Origin: DATKZH01 sp964475955
GTDB taxonomy: Bacteria; Planctomycetota; Planctomycetia; Pirellulales; Thermoguttaceae
Assembly (NCBI GenBank): GCA_964475955.1
Contig: CAYYZY010000062.1
Coordinates: forward strand, 1-38,574
Reading direction: 5' to 3'
Length of the DNA: 38,574 bases
This document shows positions 31,901 to 38,304 of this stretch, in pieces. Both the position numbers and the translations under genes were made by a program. Position 1 is the stretch's first letter. Every line of letters starts with the position of its first letter. The notes below the pieces were generated by a model. The model worked only from the letters and a program-made list of their open reading frames with translations, was not told the DNA's origin and ran no database searches.

Positions 31901-32251
31901 GGCGACCCGACCACGATCTGGCACACCGCCTGGCAGCCGAGCGTGGCCGGGCACCCGCACGAGATCGAGATCGACCTCGGCCGGCCCACGCGGATCGCCG
32001 GGTTCACGTACCTCCCCCGGCAGGAGATGGCCAACGGGCGCATCGCGGAGTACGCGTTGTACACGGGCCGAGAGAAGGGCGCGTCGCAAGAGCCCATCGC
32101 CAAGGGGCGGTTCGCCGACGGGCCGTCGCGCCAGCGAGTCCGGTTCGCCGAGCCGGTCGTCGCCCGGTACCTGCGCCTGGTCGCCCTTTCCGAAGTCAAC
32201 GGCGGCCCCTGGGCCTCGGTGGCGGAGCTGGACGTGATCCTGGCGGAGTAG
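28967..32251 (+). CDS. Secreted glycoside hydrolase, GH2-like, with F5/8-type C-like C-terminus
   Basis: 1094 aa from ATG at 28967, which starts a clear signal peptide (MEACSRCVGLSLLLVLVALG, cut near GVCGAEQ). An in-frame ATG at 28847 has a better ribosome binding site (GGAGGTGA) and would add 40 residues before the signal. The layout is GH2-like: jelly-roll N-domain (PLAGNWRFEID, WYQRSVTVPEAWRDKRITL), immunoglobulin-like domain, then a TIM barrel. The barrel has the acid/base candidate E457 in AYGNEPAG and a nucleophile candidate E542 in VSHEIGQW. The C-terminus (about 970-1094, YEGRRAIDGDPTTIWHTAW, HEIEIDLGRPTRIAGFTYLP) is a discoidin/F5/8C-type carbohydrate-binding module. Substrate cannot be told from sequence. 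The preceding beta-helix gene suggests a polysaccharide-utilisation pair. Confidence 0.9.
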   Translation: MEACSRCVGLSLLLVLVALGSGGVCGAEQDSLPLAGNWRFEIDREDIGVDKRWFERELGESVRLPGSLQEQGRGNEVTVETEWTGNIIDQSWFTAPEYAEYRRPGNVKVPFWLQPDRHYVGPAWYQRSVTVPEAWRDKRITLRLERCHWETTLWADGARIGSQNSLSTPHVYDLTGRLAPGGHRLTIRVDNRVKIGVGVNAHSVSDHTQTNWNGIIGDVSLHATPKVWLDDVQVYPNVPSRTARVRVAIGNATGGPVESTLSLRAACGESAAEVRTVRFTAEKERGSIEVDLPLGPEAPLWDEFSPNLHQLTATLEAPPGRHERTLTFGLREFGTDGTQFTVNARRVFLRGTLECCIFPLTGYPPTDVAAWERVFRVIKAHGLNHMRFHSWCPPEAAFAAADREGVYLHVECAAWSNQGATIGDGKPIDRFLHEESKRILRAYGNHPSFCMLAYGNEPAGKNHKRFLGELVEHWKEEDCRRLYTSAAGWPIIPENQFHSTPKPRIHAWGSGLGCRLNAKPPETQTDYREFTGQYEVPVVSHEIGQWCVYPNFAEMKKYTGVLRPRNFEIFRDKLAAGHMLDQAHDFLIASGKLQTLCYKEEIESALRTPGMGGFQLLDLHDFPGQGTALVGVLDPFWDEKGYVTAEAYRSFSGPTVPLARMAKRVWTGGETFEADVEIAHFGPADLKSPKPRWEIRDGRGQVASAGRFEVASIPTGGLTRLGTIRVPIERGTKAKKLVVGVELEGTPQANQWDIWAYPEKVETAAPDDVLVVDRLGDEAAARLEAGGKVLLLPAPGSVKGDRHGKVPPGFTSIFWNTAWTRRQPPHTLGILCEPAHAALAEFPTEAHSNWQWWDLVTKSQIMILDPLPPKLRPIVQVIDDWFTARRLGLVFEARVGVGKLLVCSLDLRSDLAERPVARQMRRSLLAYVGGDDFQPEHEVALDRVASLFQPPPVLQALGATVTHIDSQQRGYEGRRAIDGDPTTIWHTAWQPSVAGHPHEIEIDLGRPTRIAGFTYLPRQEMANGRIAEYALYTGREKGASQEPIAKGRFADGPSRQRVRFAEPVVARYLRLVALSEVNGGPWASVAELDVILAE

Positions 32252-32309
32252 CCATTCTCGCGCCGTCAACCGGACCGAACGAAAGCACACGGAACGCGGG
32301 GCACCGAGA

Positions 32310-32942
32310 ATGGCTGGCCAGGAGACGGAACACAGGTCGGGCTGCCTGATCTGCGGGGCGGAGATCGAGTACTTCGGCGGCGCGCGGGATGGCGTGCGCC
32401 GTCTGTGGCGGGACCTTCCAAGCGGACGCGTCGTGCACGAACGGCCACTTCGTCTGCGATCCATGCCACGGCGATCCGGCGGCGGAGTGGATCGAAACGC
32501 AGGCGATCGCGGCGGAGACGGCCGACCCGTTCGAGCTGGCCGCGACGCTCATGCGGAGCCCCTTGGTCAAGATGCACGGCCCGGAGCACCATTTCCTGGT
32601 GCCGACCGTCCTGCTCTCGTGCTACTACCACCAGACCGGGCACCCCGACGAGAAAGCGGCCAAAATCCAGGAGGCCCGACGACGAGCCGCGCACGTTCCC
32701 GGCGGGTCGTGCGGCCACTGCGGCGTGTGCGGGGCCGCCGTCGGCGTAGGCGTGTGTGTGAGCCTGGTCACCGGAGCGACGCCGCTCGCGGATCGCGAGT
32801 CGCGCCTGAGCAACCAGGCGACCGCAGAGGCCCTTCAGGTGATCGCCCGGCACGGCGGACCGCGGTGCTGCAAGCGCGACACGCTGCTCGCCATCGAGTG
32901 CGCCGCGGCGTTTCTCGAAAAGCACTTGTCGGTGAAGCACCG
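32310..32942 (+). pseudogene. DUF5714-type zinc-motif protein, frameshifted and 3'-truncated
   Basis: ATG at 32310 opens a frame with GCLICGAEIEYFGGAR, after which the frame is lost; the +1 frame continues ACAVCGGTFQADASCTNGHF, VCDPCHGDP, then MHGPEHHFLVPTVLLSCYYH, GGSCGHCGVCGAAVG and AIECAAAFLEKHLSV. Together they follow the order of DUF5714 proteins: two CxxC pairs, MHGPEHH and CGxCGAxxG. Deleting one G from the GGG at 32387-32389 joins them. The C-terminus, where the family normally ends with a Cys-rich stretch, is cut where the REP/RAYT element begins at about 32940. I infer an inactive gene with two separate lesions; a sequencing error could explain the first. Confidence 0.75.
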
Positions 32943-32946
32943 GTGC

Positions 32947-32970
32947 CATGCCCACGCTCGCGTGGGCATG
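32947..32970. repeat. REP hairpin, left of the RAYT gene
   Basis: CATGCCCACG-CTCG-CGTGGGCATG is a perfect 10-bp stem. The same stem with loop CAAG lies at 33621-33644, so the two REP units bracket the RAYT gene. Confidence 0.85.
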
Positions 32971-32971
32971 C

Positions 32972-33568
32972 TCACCAACCGCGCCGTTTTCCGAGCTCAT
33001 CCGGCCCCGCCACGGGCAGCGAGTCGCGGTCCAAGACGAGCGGCTCATCCTCACCCGTCGCCCACGCCCGGCAGCTCGACCAGGGCCAGTCCTCGGGAAC
33101 GGTTACCAGGCCGCGCCGGACGGGGTTCGCGTGGACGTACTCGATCTTCTCATAGACGTCGGCCACGGTTCGGAGGTTCCGATCGTAGCCGCCGCCACGC
33201 TGCCAGAACCGGTGGGCGCGAGCCCCGTTGGGCTGCACGTCCTCCAGATGGGTGAGGAACTCGGGACTGTTCTTACGCAGCCAGTGCAGCGCGCGCTTCG
33301 AGACCGATTGCTTAACGGTGGTGAAAATCTGCGAACTCTTCACATCTCGATGAGGCAACAACACGAGATGGACGTGTTCGGGCATGATGACGTAGGCCCA
33401 GAGATCGAACTTCCCCTGGGTCCGTCCGAGTTGGAGGGCGTCGAGCATCCACCGGCACGATCGTTCTCGGGAAAGGAGTGGAAGCCGTTGGAAGCAGGAG
33501 AACGTGAGAAAATGGGCGTCACCTTCGACGTCGTAGCGCTTGCAGCGTTTGCGGTGGAGGGGTCGCAT
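32972..33568 (-). CDS. REP-associated tyrosine transposase (RAYT)
   Basis: 198 aa; the chosen ATG at 33568 begins MRPLHRKRCKRYDVEGDAHF, matching the normal start (basic, then HFLTFSCFQRLPLL). The HUH motif is H65-V-H67 in MPEHVHLVLLPH. Tyr128 in FWQRGGGYDRNL is the likely nucleophile by position. VHANPVRRGLVTVPEDWPWSS is the usual C-terminal signature. RAYTs belong to the Y1/IS200-like superfamily and process single-stranded REP hairpins; they are usually single-copy and spread non-autonomous REPs. The stop codon lies next to the left REP. It interrupts a DUF5714 gene. Length and motifs look intact. Confidence 0.92.
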   Translation of the reverse strand: MRPLHRKRCKRYDVEGDAHFLTFSCFQRLPLLSRERSCRWMLDALQLGRTQGKFDLWAYVIMPEHVHLVLLPHRDVKSSQIFTTVKQSVSKRALHWLRKNSPEFLTHLEDVQPNGARAHRFWQRGGGYDRNLRTVADVYEKIEYVHANPVRRGLVTVPEDWPWSSCRAWATGEDEPLVLDRDSLPVAGPDELGKRRGW

Positions 33569-33620
33569 GGTCGCAGCATATCCCCCGTGACACGGCCACG
33601 CAGGCGTTGGCGACGCAGGG

Positions 33621-33644
33621 CATGCCCACGCAAGCGTGGGCATG
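33621..33644. repeat. REP hairpin, right of the RAYT gene
   Basis: CATGCCCACG-CAAG-CGTGGGCATG has the same stem as the left REP and differs only in the loop. It is 53 bp upstream of the RAYT start. Confidence 0.85.
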
Positions 33645-33826
33645 GCACCCGGCGCCGCCCGACGGCTGACACGGCCCGATCGTCGAAGAAGAATGACCCC
33701 CGGGCCGCCTGCCGAGTATCACGGGCGGGTCGACTGGGGGGCCGCGGACGCACTGGCCAGACGCCGGTGGCATCCGCCGTGCCCGAACGACGATACGTCC
33801 CTGCCAACGCGAGTGGAGAGAGACTG

Positions 33827-33930
33827 ATGAACGACCGAAGCCAGAAGCTGACGCGGCGACAGTTCGCCCAACGCGCCGCGGCCGGGGTGGCCGTCGCCTC
33901 CGTGGTCCCGCGACACGTGCTCGGCCGCGG
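33827..33930 (+). pseudogene. N-terminal fragment with Tat-like signal (Gfo/Idh/MocA type)
   Basis: ATG at 33827 with a GGAGAGAG site upstream. It reads MNDRSQKLTRRQFAQRAAAG then VAVASVVPRHVLGRG, a Tat-type signal (RRQF) with the PRHVLG motif typical of secreted planctomycete oxidoreductases of the Gfo/Idh/MocA family. After about residue 35 the frame reads only the antisense of the neighbouring gene, so just the first 100 bp of the original gene remain. Confidence 0.65.
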
Positions 33931-34180
33931 CGTCGACGTCGGCCTGCGTCCAGGCGTCCGGCTTCGCGGGCTTCACGACGCCGTCCTCGACCAGCAGATC
34001 GAGCATCTGCGGCCGGCAATCGTACCCCCGCGAACGCAGGTGGCCCGACGCCCCCGTCGCGTTCATCGGGAACATCCGCTCCCGCTCCCTCTCGGCGGCG
34101 TCGCTGAAGACGGGGTCCGCCCCGGCCAGGGGCCGCAGCCGCAGGTCAACGTACTCCTCGAAGGTCAATCCGATTCCCAT
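33917..34180 (-). pseudogene. N-terminal fragment of an unknown gene, head-to-head with the Tat fragment
   Basis: ATG at 34180 has GAGGAGAA 7 bases upstream. The sequence MGIGLTFEEYVDLRLRPLAG then DAAERERERMFPMNA, GYDCRPQMLDLLVEDGVVKP and WTQADVDAAAEH reads as real protein. After EH it becomes the antisense of the Tat fragment (VSRDHGG...). The junction lies around 33917-33930. I recognise no function; it resembles small helical proteins with a leading GIGLTF motif that I recall from planctomycetes. Confidence 0.55.
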
Positions 34181-34388
34181 TCGGGTTTCTCCTCGCGCCA
34201 ATGAACCGTGCGGGTGAGCACCATGCCCGCCCTCTCAGTTATTTCCGGCCCGGGGCCGGATTCGTAAAGCTGATCGCGGGATTTCTTTGGCGGGGCCAAC
34301 CGAAACGGCTGTAACTCGTTGCAGCAAAGAGACTTGCTGTCTTTCTTGCATACTGCTTGTTGTGTCGCCCCAGAATGGGGAGAATGAC

Positions 34389-35591
34389 ATGGCTACGGAT
34401 TCTGTCCGGACTGCGGCCATGACCACAACCATTCAACAACGCCGCGCGCCCTTGGGTTTTTTTCCGGACAAGCCCGTGCCACGGTTGTACGACCGCATCG
34501 TCGAGGTTCTGCGCGTCCGGCACTACAGCCGTCGCACGGAAGACGCCTACGTTCACTGGATTCGCCGGTACATCGAGTTTCACCAGCACCAGCATCCCCG
34601 CGAACTTGCTGAGGACGACGTCAACCGATTCCTGACGAGCCTGGCCGTCAAGGAACATGTGGCGGCGTCCACTCAGAATCAGGCTTTGTCTGCCATCCTG
34701 TTTCTCTACGAACATGTCCTGGAGCAGCCCCTCGACCGCATCGAAGGTGTCGTTCGCGCCCGTCGGCCGAAGCGGCTGCCCGTTGTGCTGACGGTCGACG
34801 AAGTCTCGCGGGTCATGGCGCATCTGACCGGCGACAAATGGCTCATTGCCATGCTGCTGTACGGCGGCGGCCTGCGATTACTCGAATCGCTCCGGCTGAG
34901 GGTCAAGGACCTGGATTTCGAGCGTGCTGAAATCACGGTTCGCGAAGGCAAGGGCGACAAGGATCGCGTTACAATGATGCCGCAAGCCGTGATCCATCCC
35001 TTGCAGGAACATCTTCGACAGGTTCAGGTGATTCATCAAGAGGATGTAGCCGACGGCTTTGGTCGTGTCGAGTTGCCCCACGCTCTGGCCCGAAAGTACC
35101 CGAACGCGAATCGCGAGTGGAGTTGGCAGTTCGTGTTTCCACAAGAGCATCGTTGGGTGAACACCCGGACCGGCGAGCAGGCACGACACCACGTCCACGA
35201 GTCACTCGTACAAAAAGCAGTCAAGCAGGCTGTGCGCAAGGCCGGATTGACAAAGCGGGTGACAAGCCACACGTTCCGTCACTCGTTCGCGACGCACTTG
35301 CTGGCCGACGGGTACGATATTCGTACCGTGCAAGAACTGCTGGGCCACAAAGACGTTCGGACGACCATGATTTACACGCATGTTCTGAACCGCGGGGGCA
35401 GGGGCGTCCGCAGCCCGGCGGATGGCCTAGCCCGTCGTGCCGATGAGCGTTGGGCAGGGGCCGCCTATCACGCAGGAAATGGCGTGACCATGGAGCAACC
35501 GCCAGCGAGACTTCAACTTACAACGATTGGCTGTCTGCGCGTTAGGCCGCAAATCTGCGGCCTACAGGTGATAGACAGAAACTGTCTATAA
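34389..35591 (+). CDS. intI: Integron integrase IntI, C-terminally extended
   Basis: 400 aa; ATG at 34389 with GGGGAGAA 4 bases upstream. It is a tyrosine recombinase with Arg163 (YGGGLRLLESLRL), His294 and Arg297 (SHTFRHSFATHLL), His320 (LLGHKDVRTT) and Tyr329 (MIYTHVLNRGGRGVRSPAD). The IntI-specific patch HALARKYPNANREWSWQFVF lies at 231-250, and the C-terminal LNRGGRGVRSP motif is typical of IntI. Family members are usually about 320-350 aa. Here about 50 further residues follow SPADGL, read from DNA that contains R'-like boxes, so the true functional end may be near residue 350. The gene runs in the same direction as the cassettes, so it is the inverted-integrase type. It catalyses attI x attC and attC x attC recombination. 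Confidence 0.95.
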   Translation: MATDSVRTAAMTTTIQQRRAPLGFFPDKPVPRLYDRIVEVLRVRHYSRRTEDAYVHWIRRYIEFHQHQHPRELAEDDVNRFLTSLAVKEHVAASTQNQALSAILFLYEHVLEQPLDRIEGVVRARRPKRLPVVLTVDEVSRVMAHLTGDKWLIAMLLYGGGLRLLESLRLRVKDLDFERAEITVREGKGDKDRVTMMPQAVIHPLQEHLRQVQVIHQEDVADGFGRVELPHALARKYPNANREWSWQFVFPQEHRWVNTRTGEQARHHVHESLVQKAVKQAVRKAGLTKRVTSHTFRHSFATHLLADGYDIRTVQELLGHKDVRTTMIYTHVLNRGGRGVRSPADGLARRADERWAGAAYHAGNGVTMEQPPARLQLTTIGCLRVRPQICGLQVIDRNCL

Positions 35592-35604
35592 ACAAGTTCT
35601 GTCA
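35542..35604 (+). other. attI-like recombination site overlapping the intI stop
   Basis: The first cassette begins at TTCTGTC (35598), preceded by G at 35597, six bases after the intI stop. Just before it are a GTTAGGC box (35542-35548), a hairpin AGGCCGCA/TGCGGCCT (35545-35564) and an inverted repeat ATAGACAG-AAA-CTGTCTAT (35572-35590). Together these make the expected asymmetric attI. A further GTTGGGC box lies at 35449-35455 inside the extended intI frame. The exact limits are inferred. Confidence 0.6.
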
Positions 35605-35654
35605 AACAGAAGCTGTTCGGCCAGAGAATGCGGGTTCTTCCGGAGGAGGTGGGC

Positions 35655-35825
35655 ATGGAGGTGTTTTTCAGACGTCTCTCGAATCCTTTGGTTGTAGTCG
35701 GACTCTGCATTTCCTATTTGGTCTTGGCGTTCGTTTTTGACCGGAAGAGATTTCGCAGTGCTATCGTCATCTCCCTGATTGTACTCGCCGCTCTGGCAAT
35801 TGGTGCGATACTCCGCTTAGTGTGA
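35655..35825 (+). CDS. 56-aa membrane microprotein, cassette 1
   Basis: ATG at 35655 with GGAGGAGG 5 bases upstream. It has two transmembrane helices (PLVVVGLCISYLVLAFVF and AIVISLIVLAALAIGAILRL) joined by a basic loop (DRKRFRS). Short membrane proteins of this kind are frequent cassette cargo of unknown role. The gene is in the expected orientation and near the cassette start, but 210 bp separate its stop from the attC, which is longer than usual. Confidence 0.7.
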   Translation: MEVFFRRLSNPLVVVGLCISYLVLAFVFDRKRFRSAIVISLIVLAALAIGAILRLV

Positions 35826-36035
35826 GCAAGACTGGCCCCATCACGAAAGTAGTTCGCCATCAGAGCTCTAGCCCTGAGGTTCGACACACCGCACGGCAGC
35901 AATGAAGAACGATTGGCTTGCAACGATTTGACCTCGAAGATCTTGCAGTGGACCATCGTTGCGCGATCCTCCCACGCTTGGTATGATAGGAGGGTGCGAG
36001 CGGGGTTCGACTGGCGAGCTGTCTGCCGCACGAAA

Positions 36036-36121
36036 GACAGAACTAAAGGATGCAGGCGAGCCGGGTCACGCCCAAGGTGATGGTTGGCGATCTGCCGGCC
36101 GCCTGATCCTAAACGTTCGGA
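36036..36121 (+). repeat. attC site of cassette 1
   Basis: R'' is GACAGAAC (36036-36043). The arms are GGAT-G-CAGGCG-A-GCCGG against CCGGC-CGCCTG-ATCC, with unpaired G and A, and R' is GTTCGGA (36115-36121). R'' complements the cassette's first bases TTCTGTC exactly. Confidence 0.85.
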
Positions 36122-36457
36122 TTGGCCTCCATGCCAGCCGAACGTTGTGATTGACCTCGACGAATGCACGGGGCCCTTCACAGCAACCTGTCGGGCTTAG
36201 CTACCCCGGCAGTAGAGCACGGTGGACCGCCGTGCTACCGTACGAAATCGCTCCCCCTACGGGCGAGCATTTCGCCACACACTACCGCGGTCGGCCGCCG
36301 TGGCCGATCGGAACTCGGGGGACAACGGGGAGTCGCGCGACATGCCGCGTACGAATCGCTCGACTCCGGCCCTCCGAACCAGTGATTCGACCGGACGGCG
36401 CGCTCGCGGCAAGACGTGAGGAAACGTCTTCTGGCGCACGGCCGGTCAATCACAACG
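36116..36457 (+). mobile_element. Cassette 2, 342 bp with no recognisable gene
   Basis: Bounded by attC sites on both sides. No plus-strand ORF with a ribosome binding site fits; a 65-aa GTG-start ORF (36222-36419) ends inside the attC but is Arg/Thr/Ser-rich and looks like chance. It contains AGCACGG/CCGTGCT at about 36214-36234. A 20-bp segment (36138-36157) is the perfect reverse complement of the last part of its own attC (36442-36461). It may encode an RNA, a promoter or nothing. Confidence 0.75.
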
Positions 36458-36463
36458 TTCGGC
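36373..36463 (+). repeat. attC site of cassette 2
   Basis: R'' is TCCGAAC and R' is GTTCGGC (36457-36463). The arms are GTGATT-C-GACCGG against CCGGTC-AATCAC, with an unpaired C, and the terminal structure contains GACGT/ACGTC. R'' matches the cassette start TTCGGAT with one mismatch. Confidence 0.85.
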
Positions 36464-36512
36464 GGACGGACGGCGCCCTTGGCTTACGCCCTCCTGAGGA
36501 CGCGAGAATGCC

Positions 36513-36998
36513 ATGACGAAGATTGTGTATGTCGAAACCAGCATCCCGAGCTTCTATCACGAGATACGGACTGAGCCCGAGATGGTCGTTCGCAGAGAAT
36601 GGACACGGGAGTGGTGGGACCTTGCGCAACGGCGGTATGACCTCGTTACCAGTCCTGCTGTGGTAGATGAGCTCGAACGCGGGGACTACACGAGTCGGAA
36701 GGCGTGCCTTGAACTGATCGAGGGGCTGCCACTCCTCGCAATCGAGCCCGCAGTAATGGACATCGTGGAGACGTACATCGCGCGCCAAGTGATGCCCGCA
36801 GACCCGGCGGGGGACGCTCTTCACCTGGCCCTTGCTTCCTTTCACCGGTGCGAGTTTCTGGTAACCTGGAACTGCCAGCATCTTGCCAACGCGAACAAGT
36901 TTGGTCACATTCGTCGAGTGAACACCTTGCTTGGCCTCTACGTGCCGGCCTTGGTGACACCACTCGAGCTACTTGGGGACAAAGGCGATGAAACCTGA
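36513..36998 (+). CDS. PIN-domain VapC-like toxin, cassette 3
   Basis: 161 aa; ATG at 36513, with GAGGA upstream at long spacing. PIN-like acidic residues: Glu in YVETSIPSFY, Glu in SPAVVDELERGDY and Asp in PAGDALHLALAS. The last motif LVTWNCQHLANANK has Asn in place of the fourth acidic residue, as in a known subgroup of PIN proteins. PIN domains are Mg-dependent RNases and most are toxins of type II systems. Its stop overlaps the next small gene by 11 bp. It is a full-length gene in the correct orientation in a cassette. Confidence 0.85.
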   Translation: MTKIVYVETSIPSFYHEIRTEPEMVVRREWTREWWDLAQRRYDLVTSPAVVDELERGDYTSRKACLELIEGLPLLAIEPAVMDIVETYIARQVMPADPAGDALHLALASFHRCEFLVTWNCQHLANANKFGHIRRVNTLLGLYVPALVTPLELLGDKGDET

Positions 36999-37200
36999 CC
37001 CGGGGCTGCAGGCGACACGGGATATCCGCCAGAAGATCTCGCGGGAACTCGGCAACGATCCGCGTCGCCTCGTCGAGTACTACATGGACTACCAGCGTCG
37101 GTTTTCGGACCGACTACGACCGGCACCTAGCTCGCACGATGTCTGCGATGAGGCCGCCGAACAAGCCGATGCAGCGGACCGGCCTTCGGCCGGCCGCTGA
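36988..37200 (+). CDS. Small partner (putative antitoxin) of the PIN protein, cassette 3
   Basis: 70 aa; ATG at 36988 inside the end of the PIN gene (out of frame). The protein MKPDPGLQATRDIRQKISRE then LGNDPRRLVEYYMDYQRRF is a short charged helical protein; an RxIRQKIS-x-ELG-D-RRLVEYY pattern resembles small proteins that follow this PIN type elsewhere, in my recollection. The last 15 residues are read from the attC, a common feature of cassette genes. The toxin-first order is opposite to most vapBC operons. Antitoxin function is inferred from context only. Confidence 0.7.
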   Translation: MKPDPGLQATRDIRQKISRELGNDPRRLVEYYMDYQRRFSDRLRPAPSSHDVCDEAAEQADAADRPSAGR

Positions 37201-37217
37201 TCGGCAAGGCGTTGGGG
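37156..37217 (+). repeat. attC site of cassette 3
   Basis: R'' is GCCGAAC (37156-37162). The arms are GCCGAT-G-CAGCGG-A-CCGGCC against GGCCGG-CCGCTG-ATCGGC with loop TTC, and R' is GTTGGGG (37211-37217). R'' with two upstream bases complements the first 8 bases of the cassette. Confidence 0.9.
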
Positions 37218-37227
37218 CAGGAGACAG

Positions 37228-37731
37228 ATGACAACAGGACGCAGCAACAAGCTTGTAGGGGCTACCGGCGAATACCTCGTTGCCGCAGAGCTATCGCGAC
37301 GCGGGCTGATCGCAACCACGTTCACCGGTAACGTCCCACATTACGATATCATCGCGTCCGATGAGTCTGGACGACATGTCTCGGTCCAAGTGAAAGCCAG
37401 TCGCGGCCCTTCCTGGCAATTCGGCAACATCTCGCTGTACTGTGACATCACGTTCGACGGGAAGAAACAGATTGTCGGAGAGAAGAAGCCGTGCCCGGTC
37501 CGACGGCTCATTATGGTCTTCGTCAGGATTGACGAAGACGGGAACGACCATTTCTACATTATCCCTTGGAACCACTTCAGGGACATGCTCGTTGCCCACC
37601 ACGAGGCATATCTCGCAAAGCACAACGGCATCCGACCAAAGAAGTGGGACTCCCTCCATTCTGCCATAATGGAGAAGGATCTTGAACCATTTCGAGACAA
37701 ATGGGAGACCATCGAGAAAAATTTGAAATAA
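37228..37731 (+). CDS. PD-(D/E)XK-like nuclease-fold protein, cassette 4
   Basis: 167 aa; ATG at 37228 with GGAG 6 bases upstream. The N-terminal half has the restriction-endonuclease-like signature: Glu in GATGEYLVAAELSRRG, Asp in VPHYDIIASDES and QVK in HVSVQVKASRG. This order E-x(n)-D-x(n)-QxK is typical of DUF4365/PDDEXK_5-like proteins. The second half (VFVRIDEDGNDHFYIIPWNH) is a beta core, and the last 40 residues are helical. Such proteins occur in integron cassettes and mobile elements; the target is unknown, with DNA defence or repair possible. The gene fills almost the whole cassette. Confidence 0.8.
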   Translation: MTTGRSNKLVGATGEYLVAAELSRRGLIATTFTGNVPHYDIIASDESGRHVSVQVKASRGPSWQFGNISLYCDITFDGKKQIVGEKKPCPVRRLIMVFVRIDEDGNDHFYIIPWNHFRDMLVAHHEAYLAKHNGIRPKKWDSLHSAIMEKDLEPFRDKWETIEKNLK

Positions 37732-37739
37732 GCAGAAGA

Positions 37740-37802
37740 GCCCCAACCAAGCCCTGCACGGTACGCGCGGGGGCCGCGCGCCCGTGAGGGCGATCGTTCG
37801 CT
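37740..37802 (+). repeat. attC site of cassette 4
   Basis: R'' is GCCCCAAC (37740-37747). The arms are GCCCT-G-CACGG against CCGTG-AGGGC with an unpaired G, the centre is GC-rich, and R' is GTTCGCT (37796-37802). R'' complements the first bases TTGGGGC of the cassette. Confidence 0.9.
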
Positions 37803-37818
37803 GCGGTAGAATCCTGCG

Positions 37819-38304
37819 ATGGATACTGTATACATCGAAACGTCTATCGTAAGCCATGCCACCGCGCGGCCAAGCCTGGTGCCGGCCACTGCGGTTCTCC
37901 AAGAGCAAGCTAGACGCTGGATGGAGGAACAGCGCCCGCTTTATGACGTCGTCACGTCGCAGTTGGTGATCGATGAGGCTGCCATGGGCGATCCGGACGC
38001 GGCGGCTCGGCGGTTGCAGATGCTGGAGGGAATTCCCGTTTTACCCGCGAATCCCGATGCCGATACAATTGCTGAGGAAATCGTGGGGCGATCCATGATG
38101 CCGGCGACCGCTCGAATCGACGCCCTCCACGTAGCATTGGCTGCTTTGGCCGGCGTACAATACTTATTGCCCCAAAACTGCACGCACATTGCGAACGCGC
38201 GCGAGCTGCCACGTATCTACCGGTTGCTCGAAGAACTCGGTCTGTCGGGAATGCTGATATGCACACCGATCGAATTCCTCGGAGGAAACACCGATGACAC
38301 GTAA
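37819..38304 (+). CDS. PIN-domain VapC-like toxin, cassette 5
   Basis: 161 aa; ATG at 37819 with no strong ribosome binding site. Similar to the PIN protein of cassette 3: VYIETSIVSHATARPS, DVVTSQLVIDEAAMGD, TARIDALHVALAALAG and NCTHIANARELPRI. The active-site order E-E-D-N is the same. The end (ICTPIEFLGGNTDDT) matches that of the other PIN protein in length and pattern, so the two are homologues that entered as separate cassettes with different attC sequences. Its stop overlaps the next gene by 11 bp. Confidence 0.85.
   Translation: MDTVYIETSIVSHATARPSLVPATAVLQEQARRWMEEQRPLYDVVTSQLVIDEAAMGDPDAAARRLQMLEGIPVLPANPDADTIAEEIVGRSMMPATARIDALHVALAALAGVQYLLPQNCTHIANARELPRIYRLLEELGLSGMLICTPIEFLGGNTDDT

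Noticed and set aside
35918..35968. Additional attC between the membrane microprotein and 36036
   Set aside because: GCAACGAT/ATCGTTGC pairs, but its R'-like box does not fit the consensus well, and the attC at 36036-36121 already matches the cassette start exactly.
36222..36419. 65-aa ORF in cassette 2 ending inside the attC
   Set aside because: The position is attractive, but the start is GTG without a ribosome binding site, and the composition (Arg/Thr/Ser) fits chance translation.
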